A stretch of 64,000 bases of DNA, from NCBI GenBank assembly GCA_009887095.1, contig QXYC01000023.1, forward strand, positions 62,001-126,000. The letters are read 5' to 3'. Under the pieces are notes generated by a model, which saw only the letters and a list, made by a program, of their open reading frames with translations, was not told the DNA's origin and ran no database searches. This stretch comes from Candidatus Poseidoniales archaeon. Lineage in GTDB: Archaea; Thermoplasmatota; Poseidoniia; Poseidoniales; Poseidoniaceae. This document shows positions 25,406 through 33,786 of this stretch, piece by piece (position 1 is the first letter of the stretch; every line of letters begins with the position of its first letter). The position numbers and the translations under genes are program-made.

Positions 25406-25907
25406 GCTGTTCATCACCCTCAACAAGACCGGCGTCAATTTTCATCGACTTGTCCAAAGGTGCGAGCGTTTGATGGGCTGGAACTTCCCCCGGTTGAATC
25501 GACCACTTATGGGTAAATTGAGTCGTGAGGACGGTCATTAGATTTCTTCGTTTAAGTGCATCGATTCCTGCTGCTGTTCGATCAACAACTGGGGCAATAT
25601 CTTCCTGAAAGACATCGTTCATATGCTCACAAATTTCTTCGAATGTTCGAGATCCGTTGCATAACTCCCAGAGCATGCTGTTCATGGGGTCAAGTGGCCG
25701 CCTGACCTCTCTCGGCGCACGGAAAATTTTTGCTAACATTCGCTCAAAGCGATTGAATCGCTTTTCGATGCGGAGGATGACTTTGCGCCCTGTTACACCG
25801 GGAAGATTAGGATGTCGTTCAGGTTCTCCAAACCTTGCCCACCAAACGGGAACACGGCATGGGTACATGCCTGAATAGTGGTGAGTGTCTTTGTCTACAA
25901 TCTCCAT
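25359..25907 (-). CDS. PqqD-like (RiPP recognition element-like) protein
   Basis: A protein of about 182 residues with a PqqD-like winged-helix core: RRPLDPMNSMLWELCNGSRTFEEICEHM is the typical helix-turn pattern with the LWELCDG-type centre, followed by VVDRTAAGIDALKRRNLM. PqqD domains bind leader peptides of modified peptides or serve as chaperones for modifying enzymes. An N-terminal basic part (RKVILRIEKRFNRFERMLAK) and an acidic tail flank it. I chose ATG at 25907, which has AGGTGAT a few bases upstream; ATG at 25937 would overlap the small membrane gene. No radical-SAM partner is adjacent. Confidence 0.72.
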   Translation of the reverse strand: MEIVDKDTHHYSGMYPCRVPVWWARFGEPERHPNLPGVTGRKVILRIEKRFNRFERMLAKIFRAPREVRRPLDPMNSMLWELCNGSRTFEEICEHMNDVFQEDIAPVVDRTAAGIDALKRRNLMTVLTTQFTHKWSIQPGEVPAHQTLAPLDKSMKIDAGLVEGDEQPKDEPQDALLAGQER

Positions 25908-25915
25908 TCCATCAC

Positions 25916-26089
25916 CTAAAATTCGATCAGTGTCCATGAAAGCAAGGTCAGCATGGACATGACACCAAGAAATGCGGAGAGTCTTGTCGCCTCAACTCGT
26001 TCTGTAAAGTTTCTAAGAAACCAAGTGAGAACGCCAAAGATCATGACCATGACCCACAAAGCGTACCAAGCTCCAGGGTATGTGGCCAT
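25916..26089 (-). CDS. Small two-helix membrane protein (57 aa)
   Basis: A 57-residue hydrophobic protein starting MATYPGAWYALWVMVMIFGV, with a second helix LSAFLGVMSMLTLLSW and a charged turn (RNFTERVEATR). A longer reading upstream to 26257 exists but would overlap the end of the giant surface gene in another frame, so I use ATG at 26089, 25 bases after that gene's stop. It sits between the surface protein and the PqqD-like gene. Function unknown; its size and place make it a candidate partner or regulator of the surface protein. Confidence 0.6.
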   Translation of the reverse strand: MATYPGAWYALWVMVMIFGVLTWFLRNFTERVEATRLSAFLGVMSMLTLLSWTLIEF

Positions 26090-26114
26090 GATGCTTGCTG
26101 GTGTGGGTTGTGTA

Positions 26115-29100
26115 TCATGCTTGTCCTTTGAGCCGATCCAAGTATTGTTCGCCGTAATGGCTCCACTGCTCCATTGTCCAGCCATCTGGTAACCCACCTT
26201 CAGGAAGTGGAGGTTGGGCTGCTTCAGTGGGCTTGGACGTCTCACCAGCAGTGGCATTGATTCCCGTACTCGGGTTTACAGGTGGTCCATTCGTCACCGG
26301 GGGCCCTGCTTGAATGATTTCAGTTGGGATTTCCTTTGGCTCATTCTCTTCGAAGATTGTTGATTCATTTCGTTTTCTGAGCAACACCACCATCAAGAGT
26401 GTGAAGGCTAGGATGCCTGCAATTCCACCGGCCATCACTTCGATATTCATTGAAACATCATCATTCACACGTTCTGCAAATGTGAACACCTGTGCGCCCT
26501 CCCAGGTGATTTGTCCATCGAGGCTCGTCACAGAAAATGTCACTTTCTCCTCAAGGGGGCCAGCCATTCGATGTAGGGTGCATGGGATGTCGGAGAGTTG
26601 GGGGGCCAAGTGACCAGCCTCGAAAGTGATGTTTTGCCCCTCATCACCAACAAGCACGCCGTTGCAAACAATTTGCCAACCTTCTGGTGCGTCGACTCCT
26701 AACACGACTGACTCTGGTTGACTTGAGGCACTTGAAAGGTTCACGAACAACGGGACACCCACGCCCGTGGCATGAATGAGGCCGGTTGGGTCGCTTAACT
26801 CACCCGAGAGTTTCCGTTGTTGGTCCACGATGATGAGGGCGTCGTAGGTCAACTGATACGGCTGTTGTTCTTCATTCATGCCCGCAATGACTTCGAAAGA
26901 AACCACAATGCGCGTGTTCAGCATCAAATCATGCGGGAGGATGAGATCCATCGTAAGGTGGGTAAACTGATTCGGCGCTAGCATAATTTCTACTGCTTCA
27001 TCGATCGGTTTGGAGGTTGAACCGATACCTGTTGAGAAGAAGGCAACAATCCCGGCGTTCGGTGGAGATGAAGAAAAACTCCCACGGACGATGATACCAT
27101 CATCCATTGCGTTGCCAATGTTGGTGAGGTTTGCTTGGACACTGACGGTCGTTCCAACCATGGCATAGGTCGATGCACTCGAGCCTTCGAGGGAAGGAAT
27201 TCGAACGGAGGCTGTAATCGTATCAATTGACACAGAGTTATCGGATGCATCGATGTCATCTTCGCTCACAGCGTCTCTTACGGTGAAGGTAAGGGTGTGA
27301 ATCACGCTAGCACTTTCTTCGCTTGGAAGGTAGATGTATCCCTCGAGCGTTATGTTGTTCGTGCCTTCTTGAGATGAGTCCAACGCAATTGGTCCAGTGA
27401 TGTTCGCCCCATCCATGCGGTAAGTGACTGACCACGTCGAGGGAAGGCTTTCTGCGCTCATTATTACAGAAACTGGTCCATTTCCGTTGTTGACCACGTC
27501 GAACACAAATTTGTTGTATGCACCTGGTCTCAGTTTGTCGGGTGTATCAATCAATGAAATCCCAAGGTCGCGTATGGTGCTAACTTTGATGCTTTCAAAT
27601 GGATCCCCTTCAATGCTCATCCCGCTTCGTTCCGAGGTAATTTTTGGCGTAAGTGCAGGTGCTTCTTCGCCTGCTTGGGCGTTTGTAGGCGCCGTGACAA
27701 GGGCTGTGAATGTGGTCGTTCCACCGGGGTTGATCACAGCATTTGGCCGGGTTGGTTGTTCGACAATCCACATTCCTTTGGATTCGTACTCAACGGCCAT
27801 GGAAAAGATGTCCTGTCGAGACGCATTGTTCCAAATCGTGAACGATACGGGTTTTGTTTCACCAGCATCAATATGCCAATCAAGCGATGCTTGTGATGTG
27901 GTCATTCCGACATAGGCTTCGCTGATCATCGAGGCTGCAATGTTTATATCGAGAAAATGGAGCTTATCAGTGTTGTTTTGTGATGTGGCCTGGAGCGAGA
28001 ATGATACCACCGTATCGGGGGTCGCATCAAGCGGCACGGTCATGCTTAACCCGACTCGCACTGGTTGATCGGGTCGCACAAGGATGGATGTTGATTGTGC
28101 CCAAGAGAATTGGACGCCCCATCCCGACGGGAGTCCTAACTGATTGATGGCGAGATCAAAGACATCCGTTGCATCACCAATGTTCTGAATTTCCACTTCG
28201 AAAGCGCACGTGTAACCTGGCGGGCATGAAGGGCGCTCTTCTGGTTGTATGACCAATGGTTCTCGGTCCGGTAAGACTTGGAACTGAACTGGAAGGCTCG
28301 TGTTCACCCATTGATATTGACTTGAGGTCGCTGTGAACGTGAGTTGGTTGAAGCCTGTAGTTGCATTTTCATCCGGCATCAATTTCATGTGAATGATTTT
28401 GGTTTCACCGGGGGATAGAAGTATGCCGGTTTGTGTGTTGATTGACACGCCAGAATCGTGTGCAAAATATACATCCCAATCAGCGGGCAAGTTCTCGACG
28501 GATGGCATTACATAATCAGAAATGTTTCCTTCATTGGTCAGTGCTATTCCTACGCTGCCCCAATCACCTGGCAGTGCTCCGTTTGTCGATACACCGGTTG
28601 ATGAAATTGCATATTCTTTGGCTTTCACCTTTTGATCATAGACGATGACGATATCATCGAGCCAGAATCCGATGTCGTTGTTGATGGCATCGGATGTAAA
28701 GACAAACTGGAAGGTCGTCGCAGATGAAAATCCGCTTGTTGGTGCGGGTACAAGTGGCGAGGTTGCGCCTTGACTGGTCACGGAAAAGGTCTGCCAAGAG
28801 GCTCCATCAAGGAACGACTGGTCGATGGTACCGCTTAACGTACCAAGTTCTGAGATTTGTCCAGAGACGCCATTTTTGATTGAAAATTTCATCTCATCCC
28901 CGGATTGGGAACTGCCGGTGTAGAAAAACGATACACCGTTCGTTTTCGTGGGAGCGTTTACCGCGTCAGACATGTCAATCGGTGGTGTTTCAAGAAGGCT
29001 GGTGGTCGATGCCCCATATGCGGAAGCCTCTCCATTTCCTACATGGCATGCGCTTCCTTCCGACAGCGAAGTATCAGCGTTTGTACCCCAATCATTTGTC

Positions 29101-29681
29101 GTGGTCCACAAAGAAAGGTCATCGCAGTTAAAATAATGACTTGCGACGGTGAAATGACGATTGTATTGGTTGTTGGCTGGCTGGTCATCGAGGGTCGTGG
29201 AGGTAGCAATGGCTTGCAGCGAATGATTTCCAGCATATGTTGGCGTCACCGTGAAACCTACGCTGTTCGAACTTCCGCCATTGAGGGAGGACAGTTGCTG
29301 CGTTACATTGACCATTTCGAACTGTTGGTATTCATCGTGTAAGATCTTTAATTCCACATCGATGGTACCCGACGGATTTGTTCCAAGATTTTCAACGGTG
29401 ATTTCAACATAAATTGGCACATCGAGGACGGCGTCAACGACGTACAGTGAGGCAGGTCGGTTGAACAACGGAATCGGATGATTGGAGGAGAACATTCGGT
29501 ACTGTGCTTCATCAGTGCTCGAGGTGTATGAAAAACTTACATCATTGACGGTCAAGTCGACGCCTGTTGCTCGAGCGCTTGGCGCAAGCATGCTTTCATT
29601 CGTTGCTTCGAGCTCGGCCAGAGGTGAAAGCGATGCGAACAGAAATAAGAGAACCAACACAATTGCGGGTCGACTTTTCAT
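26115..29681 (-). CDS. Giant cell-surface protein with repeated Ig-like/NEW3-CARDB-type domains
   Basis: About 1188 residues. A signal peptide (MKSRPAIVLVLLFLFASLSPL) is followed by many beta-sandwich repeats of the CARDB/NEW3 type (phrases such as NLGTNPSGTIDVELKI, LTNEGNISDYVMPSVENLP, NIGDATDVFDLAINQLGLP and NNGNGPVSVIMSAESLP), and one laminin-like or MAM-like insert near 200-370. A C-terminal membrane helix (GGIAGILAFTLLMVVLL) is followed by a roughly 90-residue cytoplasmic tail rich in proline that ends in PDGWTMEQWSHYGEQYL. It probably forms a stalk or part of the cell envelope. I chose ATG at 29681; TTG at 29708 is less likely. Confidence 0.82.
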   Translation of the reverse strand: MKSRPAIVLVLLFLFASLSPLAELEATNESMLAPSARATGVDLTVNDVSFSYTSSTDEAQYRMFSSNHPIPLFNRPASLYVVDAVLDVPIYVEITVENLGTNPSGTIDVELKILHDEYQQFEMVNVTQQLSSLNGGSSNSVGFTVTPTYAGNHSLQAIATSTTLDDQPANNQYNRHFTVASHYFNCDDLSLWTTTNDWGTNADTSLSEGSACHVGNGEASAYGASTTSLLETPPIDMSDAVNAPTKTNGVSFFYTGSSQSGDEMKFSIKNGVSGQISELGTLSGTIDQSFLDGASWQTFSVTSQGATSPLVPAPTSGFSSATTFQFVFTSDAINNDIGFWLDDIVIVYDQKVKAKEYAISSTGVSTNGALPGDWGSVGIALTNEGNISDYVMPSVENLPADWDVYFAHDSGVSINTQTGILLSPGETKIIHMKLMPDENATTGFNQLTFTATSSQYQWVNTSLPVQFQVLPDREPLVIQPEERPSCPPGYTCAFEVEIQNIGDATDVFDLAINQLGLPSGWGVQFSWAQSTSILVRPDQPVRVGLSMTVPLDATPDTVVSFSLQATSQNNTDKLHFLDINIAASMISEAYVGMTTSQASLDWHIDAGETKPVSFTIWNNASRQDIFSMAVEYESKGMWIVEQPTRPNAVINPGGTTTFTALVTAPTNAQAGEEAPALTPKITSERSGMSIEGDPFESIKVSTIRDLGISLIDTPDKLRPGAYNKFVFDVVNNGNGPVSVIMSAESLPSTWSVTYRMDGANITGPIALDSSQEGTNNITLEGYIYLPSEESASVIHTLTFTVRDAVSEDDIDASDNSVSIDTITASVRIPSLEGSSASTYAMVGTTVSVQANLTNIGNAMDDGIIVRGSFSSSPPNAGIVAFFSTGIGSTSKPIDEAVEIMLAPNQFTHLTMDLILPHDLMLNTRIVVSFEVIAGMNEEQQPYQLTYDALIIVDQQRKLSGELSDPTGLIHATGVGVPLFVNLSSASSQPESVVLGVDAPEGWQIVCNGVLVGDEGQNITFEAGHLAPQLSDIPCTLHRMAGPLEEKVTFSVTSLDGQITWEGAQVFTFAERVNDDVSMNIEVMAGGIAGILAFTLLMVVLLRKRNESTIFEENEPKEIPTEIIQAGPPVTNGPPVNPSTGINATAGETSKPTEAAQPPLPEGGLPDGWTMEQWSHYGEQYLDRLKGQA

Positions 29682-29732
29682 GGCGCTCGTGTCGCTACAG
29701 CCCTTCAACGTATATGAGGAAACTGGCGTTCG

Positions 29733-30566
29733 TCATGAGGCCTCTTCGGTGGGATTGAGTGCTTCTTCCACTTCCTTTTCGGAGTTGGCCAAGCGTACTG
29801 CATCCCTCTTTTCCTTCGCATTTGCGGCGAAGTAGACCGTGAAGGATGGAACGAGAACCATTGAGAAGCAACCGACCACCGCTGCTAAAGCCCACATAAA
29901 TTCAGTGGCTGTATCAACGGAAAAAGGTTTGAGCGAAGCAAATGCCTCGTTCACAGTGGTGATGGTGGTTGTTGGGGCAGTTGTGCGATTCCCGGTCTCG
30001 ATGATTTCAATGCGCACGAGTGATGGCGAGTGAGTATATTCGATGGCGTTGCGGGCTTTATCCATTGCTCCCTCTGTGGTTTTTGCATAAACCGTACCGT
30101 TCGAACGTCGAGCAGGATCGGTGCTGGTGAGTGCGTTGATGGTGACCTCACCGCCATCTTCGGCGAGGACTGTGTGGGTTGAATTAAGGTAGCAATCTTC
30201 GCTGCAACTGAAACCATCAGCGTTCGCAGCGCCTAGCAGTGGATGGCTGTATAATCCGGCTGAATTGATAAGGCGGACTTCTGCGTTATCGGACAGTTCC
30301 ACTGCTGTGAGATTGACCCATGTGAGGTTTGCACCGTTTGCGGGAATGGTCCATGTCCATGTGGTGGTGTTTTCGTCTTCTTGGTAGATACGCACCGGTT
30401 CGATGTCGTCGTGGACAGTGACAGTTGCATCCGTCTCGTAGAGGTAATAAGACGGCGAAACAGTTGCCCCATAAACGGCGTATGAGAGCATGAAAATCAA
30501 TGTGAATGAGAGCCCGAGTAGGGTTCTCAACAAATTGGGGTTCTGAGCCAGGGCTTTCCTCATCAA
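29733..30566 (-). CDS. Two-helix surface membrane protein, unknown
   Basis: A 277-residue protein with an N-terminal helix (LLRTLLGLSFTLIFMLSYAVYG), an outside beta-rich domain of about 190 residues with one cysteine pair (FSCSEDCYLN) and several N-glycosylation-type NxT/S sites, a second helix (FMWALAAVVGCFSMVLVPSFTVYF) and a charged cytoplasmic tail. No family recognised. It precedes the giant surface protein on the same strand by about 50 bases, so they probably act together at the envelope. Confidence 0.7.
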   Translation of the reverse strand: MMRKALAQNPNLLRTLLGLSFTLIFMLSYAVYGATVSPSYYLYETDATVTVHDDIEPVRIYQEDENTTTWTWTIPANGANLTWVNLTAVELSDNAEVRLINSAGLYSHPLLGAANADGFSCSEDCYLNSTHTVLAEDGGEVTINALTSTDPARRSNGTVYAKTTEGAMDKARNAIEYTHSPSLVRIEIIETGNRTTAPTTTITTVNEAFASLKPFSVDTATEFMWALAAVVGCFSMVLVPSFTVYFAANAKEKRDAVRLANSEKEVEEALNPTEEAS

Positions 30567-30670
30567 TTTGGCGACGGCCGAGCCCTTGATGAACCCTTGT
30601 CTGCTGGGTTAATCACTGCAAGAAATCGCTACATTGCTCGTCTTCCCTGTTCGTAGATGACCCGCTCTCT

Positions 30671-30678
30671 TCATATAG
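30671..30678 (+). promoter_or_regulatory. Probable TATA box of the ribosomal protein operon
   Basis: TCATATAG lies 43 bases before the rps19e ATG. A start of transcription about 26 bases downstream would leave a short leader containing GGTG. The region 30567-30670 otherwise holds nothing I recognise. Confidence 0.4.
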
Positions 30679-30713
30679 GGGCGTAAGGTCGGCAAATTGC
30701 TTGGTGTAGTGTC

Positions 30714-31205
30714 ATGACGACTCTCTATGATATCCCCGCAGAACTCCTAAACCCCGCACTTGCTGCGCGACTCGCTGCTGAAAAGGCTGTTGAAACGCCA
30801 GATTGGGCTGAATTTGTCAAGACTGGCGTCTCCCGAGAGCGACCTCCAAGCCAAGAAAACTGGTGGTTCCTACGATCCGCTGCGCTCATGCGCAAGCTTG
30901 CCCGTGAAGGTCCAATCGGTGTAACCCAACTCTCTCAAGCCTACGGAGGACGCAAGGACAACGGCGCCGCTCCTAACACGCCAGGAGTAGCATCACGCCA
31001 CATCATCCGTACAGCGCTTCAACAACTCGAAGCATCTGGCCTCGTCGAAAAAGTTCCAACACGAATCGTCGACACTGAAGAAGGACCAGTTCAACTCTAC
31101 GCCGGACGACGCATCACCGCTGCTGGCCAGAAGATGATTGACTCCGTTGCCCACGAATGCCGCCCAGCTGCGGAAGAGCAATTCCCAGGACTCGCAAAGT
31201 ACTGA
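30714..31205 (+). CDS. rps19e: Ribosomal protein S19e
   Basis: Small-subunit ribosomal protein found only in archaea and eukaryotes, needed for 18S/16S maturation. The 163 residues match the family: TTLYDIPAELLNPALAARLA, WWFLRSAALMRKLAREGPIGV, QAYGGRKDNGAAPNTPGVAS and RHIIRTALQQLEASGLVEK. It leads the operon rps19e-pdcd5-rpl39e-rpl31e-rps17e. S19e-PDCD5-L39e-L31e is the common archaeal order. Confidence 0.97.
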   Translation: MTTLYDIPAELLNPALAARLAAEKAVETPDWAEFVKTGVSRERPPSQENWWFLRSAALMRKLAREGPIGVTQLSQAYGGRKDNGAAPNTPGVASRHIIRTALQQLEASGLVEKVPTRIVDTEEGPVQLYAGRRITAAGQKMIDSVAHECRPAAEEQFPGLAKY

Positions 31206-31230
31206 AGAGGACGTGAAGAGGGTGGCCAGC

Positions 31231-31590
31231 ATGTCGACATCACACGATGATGAACTGACCATGCTTCGTGAACAACGACGCGCTGCGCTCCAACAACAAC
31301 TCGAAGCCCAAGCCAGTCAACAAGCCGATGCTGAAGTGAAGGCTCAGCAAGCGCACATGGAAGCCGCACAACTCGACGCAGCCATGCGCACCCTTCTCAC
31401 CAACGAAGCACGATCTCGCTTGGCCACCGTTGCAATGGCAAAACCTGCACGAGCTTCAACTGTAAAGCAAACCATCGTCCAACTCCACCATGAGGGTAAG
31501 TTCACTGCCCCCATGTCAGACGAGCAACTCAAGCAGTTGCTCCTATCCCAGTCGAAGAGCCGCCGTAGTGCGTCCATCCGAAGAATCTGA
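31231..31590 (+). CDS. PDCD5 family DNA-binding protein
   Basis: The archaeal homologue of eukaryotic PDCD5/TFAR19, a small helical protein that binds DNA and may work with chaperonin or prefoldin. The 119 residues begin with a long charged helix ([20 protein letters not shown]), then the conserved three-helix core ([21 protein letters not shown]) and [10 protein letters not shown]-like end. I chose ATG at 31231, with GAGGGTGG upstream, since the longer frame to 31138 would overlap rps19e. Confidence 0.93.
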   Translation: MSTSHDDELTMLREQRRAALQQQLEAQASQQADAEVKAQQAHMEAAQLDAAMRTLLTNEARSRLATVAMAKPARASTVKQTIVQLHHEGKFTAPMSDEQLKQLLLSQSKSRRSASIRRI

Positions 31591-31604
31591 AAAGGTGCTC
31601 GAAC

Positions 31605-31760
31605 ATGTCAAGAAATAAACCAGCAGCAAAGAAAATCCGCCTGATGAAGGCAGGCAAGCAGAATCGGCGTGTCCCAGTTTGGGTCATGCTAAAGACCGAC
31701 CGAAACACTGTGTCGCACCCAAAGCGACACCACTGGCGCCGTAGCAAGCTCCAACGCTGA
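31605..31760 (+). CDS. rpl39e: Ribosomal protein L39e
   Basis: A very basic 51-residue large-subunit protein lining the exit tunnel. I translated it by eye: [18 protein letters not shown], then [12 protein letters not shown] and a [14 protein letters not shown] end, all matching the L39e family (RxPxWVxxKT, RRxWRRxxL). AAAAGGTG lies nine bases before the ATG. It is in its usual place between PDCD5 and L31e. Confidence 0.96.
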   Translation: MSRNKPAAKKIRLMKAGKQNRRVPVWVMLKTDRNTVSHPKRHHWRRSKLQR

Positions 31761-31771
31761 GGTGACTAATT

Positions 31772-32047
31772 ATGGTACGAGCAAACGAATCTGAACTCAC
31801 CGTTCCTCTCCGAAAGGCTTGGGGAATCACCCGATACAAGCGAGCGCCACGTGCAATGCAGATCATCCGCGAGCATGTGATTCAACATCTAAGCGTCCGT
31901 GAAGACGAAGAAGTGTGGATTGACCCATCCGTCAACGAGCACATCTGGTCAAGGGGCATTGAAAACCCACCTCGCAAAATCCGACTCCAAGTGACTCGTC
32001 ACGACGAACCGGATATTCCAATCGAAGTCAAACTATTCACGGAGTGA
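31772..32047 (+). CDS. rpl31e: Ribosomal protein L31e
   Basis: A 91-residue large-subunit protein near the tunnel exit, archaeal/eukaryotic only. ELTVPLRKAWGITRYKRAPRA and VWIDPSVNEHIWSRGIENPPR are the standard L31e segments, and IPIEVKLFTE ends the chain. GAGGTGA precedes the ATG by six bases. It follows rpl39e by 11 bases. Confidence 0.96.
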   Translation: MVRANESELTVPLRKAWGITRYKRAPRAMQIIREHVIQHLSVREDEEVWIDPSVNEHIWSRGIENPPRKIRLQVTRHDEPDIPIEVKLFTE

Positions 32048-32053
32048 TCAATT

Positions 32054-32245
32054 ATGGGAAATATTCGACCAAGTTTTATCAAAATCCGAGCCATTCATCT
32101 TGTTGAAGATCACGGTGAGAAATTCACTGATGACTTTGAACACAACAAGCAAATGGTCCAACAACTCACTGACGTTGAGTCAAAGAAATTGCGCAACTGG
32201 ATTGCTGGGTACGTGACCCGGTACCGACAGCGCCGAGTTGACTGA
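32054..32245 (+). CDS. rps17e: Ribosomal protein S17e
   Basis: A 63-residue small-subunit protein. MGNIRPSFIKIRAIHLVE, FTDDFEHNKQMV and SKKLRNWIAGYVTR match the archaeal S17e family closely. GGAGTGAT lies six bases before the ATG, within the tail of rpl31e. In many archaea this operon position is taken by aIF6, so finding S17e here is a local rearrangement (inferred from typical gene orders). Confidence 0.95.
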   Translation: MGNIRPSFIKIRAIHLVEDHGEKFTDDFEHNKQMVQQLTDVESKKLRNWIAGYVTRYRQRRVD

Positions 32246-32259
32246 GCAGGTGCATCCAC

Positions 32260-32490
32260 GTGGCTCTGCGGGTCAACTGGGACCGCACACCAGTATCGGT
32301 TCACCACATACGAAAGGACGTGCTTGAGGCACTCATTCTCCACTTGAGAAACAGCCATGGCGTTCGGCGTCGCTCCATTGTGATGGAGGACCGAGAAGAA
32401 GGTCCGGGCTTCCTCTTTTTCTTGTACCAAGCATGCGACCCTCGCTGGATTGCATCGTTCAATGTGGCTAAATTTCTAGAAGAGGAGTGA
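32260..32490 (+). CDS. Hypothetical protein in ribosomal operon (76 aa)
   Basis: A 76-residue protein starting at GTG 32260, with AGGTG about 8 bases upstream. It is basic and helical at first (HHIRKDVLEALILHLRNSHG), then has a beta-like segment (GPGFLFFLYQACDPRWIASFNV). No family recognised. Its stop overlaps the GTG start of the TrmJ-like gene (GTGA), so the two are translationally coupled and probably work together, perhaps on rRNA or tRNA. Confidence 0.65.
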   Translation: MALRVNWDRTPVSVHHIRKDVLEALILHLRNSHGVRRRSIVMEDREEGPGFLFFLYQACDPRWIASFNVAKFLEEE

Positions 32491-33332
32491 TTTCTATCGG
32501 CGATCGAAGCGAAATTCCATTGCCGACTTCGGCATACAATCTCTCGATTGTTCTAATTGGCGTATCTCATCCAGGGAACTTAGGGGCAGTCTGCCGAACC
32601 ATTCTCAATTATGGATTCGTTCAACTTCGTCTCGTTAACCCACAATGTGATCCAAATGACATCGAAGCAAGGAACAGAGCAAAGCATGCTGGGCGTGTTC
32701 TTGATGGATGCACAGTTCACGCAAGCCTCGAAGACGCGACCACTGATGCCTCGCTGATCATCGGGACGTCTGGAAAGAGAGAGATTGGTTCGAAAACCAA
32801 CTTCCGCCATTTCGTATACCCCTGGGAATTAGCGGAACGGTTGGAACAATTTGATGGAAATGTTTGCTTGGTGTTCGGAGAGGAAGGCAAGGGCATGTCC
32901 ACTGAAGATTTGGAAAAATGCGATTACCTTGTGACCCTTCCAACATGGGAGGGATATCCAATAGCGAATTTATCCCATGCGGTAAATGCCTGTGTCTACG
33001 AACTTCACCGTTCCCGAGTCCTCGCACGTCAAGGCAAAGAGGCTGGCATACCGGACATTGTTCCATTGGAACGCGGCATCCCCCCAGAATTGAAGCAAGT
33101 TCTCATGCAAACGGTCCGTGAATTGGCAGATGCACTTCCCGGAAATGACGAGCGTAGGAAGAGCTTCGGGCACTCACTTTCCCGTTCCATCATGCGTTCC
33201 ATGCCGACCAAAGGTGAGGCAAACAGATTGATTGGTGGTCTTCTCGATGCCACTACGGCCATTCAATACGTCGAAGGAAATGAAGCATGGCGCAGCCAAC
33301 GCAGGCGCAAAATTAGCCGCGAAGAGGAGTAA
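32487..33332 (+). CDS. trmJ: SpoU-family tRNA/rRNA 2'-O-methyltransferase, TrmJ-like
   Basis: Methylates ribose 2'-OH of RNA using SAM; archaeal TrmJ acts on tRNA position 32. The SPOUT fold motifs are clear: IVLIGVSHPGNLGAVCRTILN (motif 1), VCLVFGEEGKGMS (motif 2) and LPTWEGYPIANLSHAVNACVYE (motif 3, knot region). The C-terminal 100 residues form a helical extension with a basic end (RSQRRRKISREEE). It starts at GTG 32487, overlapping the preceding small gene. Substrate is inferred from similarity, not shown. Confidence 0.88.
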   Translation: MISIGDRSEIPLPTSAYNLSIVLIGVSHPGNLGAVCRTILNYGFVQLRLVNPQCDPNDIEARNRAKHAGRVLDGCTVHASLEDATTDASLIIGTSGKREIGSKTNFRHFVYPWELAERLEQFDGNVCLVFGEEGKGMSTEDLEKCDYLVTLPTWEGYPIANLSHAVNACVYELHRSRVLARQGKEAGIPDIVPLERGIPPELKQVLMQTVRELADALPGNDERRKSFGHSLSRSIMRSMPTKGEANRLIGGLLDATTAIQYVEGNEAWRSQRRRKISREEE

Positions 33333-33336
33333 GAAT

Positions 33337-33786
33337 TCAAGCGTGCCAAGATGCTGTGCTTTTCGGTGTTTCACGAACATGCATGGCCACGAGTCGCAAT
33401 CGATTCCCGTAAGCAGTCTTGATGTGTGGCTCCACTTGATCGAAGGCCCATTTCGCAAGGTTTTCTGCAGTTGGAATGAAAGGGACAACAACAGTTCGAT
33501 GTTCTGAATCCATTGAAGCGAGTGCTGCCCTCGCTTGTTTGTCGTGCTCGTAAACCACGAATGCGTGGTCGACCACGTCATGGATATGGACGGTTAAGAT
33601 GTGGCTGACATCGGAAAAATCCATGAGCATGCCTTCGTCAGAAACGCCTGTTTTCTGAACAACATCCCCCTCAATTTCAGCCTCGAAACGGTACCGGTGC
33701 CCGTGCATGTGCCTGCATTTGCTTTTATGATTCGGAACTCTGTGTCCGGTGTCTGTCTCGATGTAACGTCGTATCCGTGTTGTCAT
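33337..33786 (-). CDS. queD: 6-carboxytetrahydropterin synthase-like (QueD/PTPS family)
   Basis: Converts dihydroneopterin triphosphate to 6-carboxytetrahydropterin, step two to preQ0. The 149 residues show zinc ligands His15 and the CRHMHGH block (24-30) in which Cys24 is catalytic and His28 and His30 bind zinc, the CxxxHGH pattern of Que[15 protein letters not shown] and [14 protein letters not shown] are other family marks. It overlaps queC-msrB by four bases, so the cluster is translationally coupled. Confidence 0.93.
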   Translation of the reverse strand: MTTRIRRYIETDTGHRVPNHKSKCRHMHGHRYRFEAEIEGDVVQKTGVSDEGMLMDFSDVSHILTVHIHDVVDHAFVVYEHDKQARAALASMDSEHRTVVVPFIPTAENLAKWAFDQVEPHIKTAYGNRLRLVAMHVRETPKSTASWHA

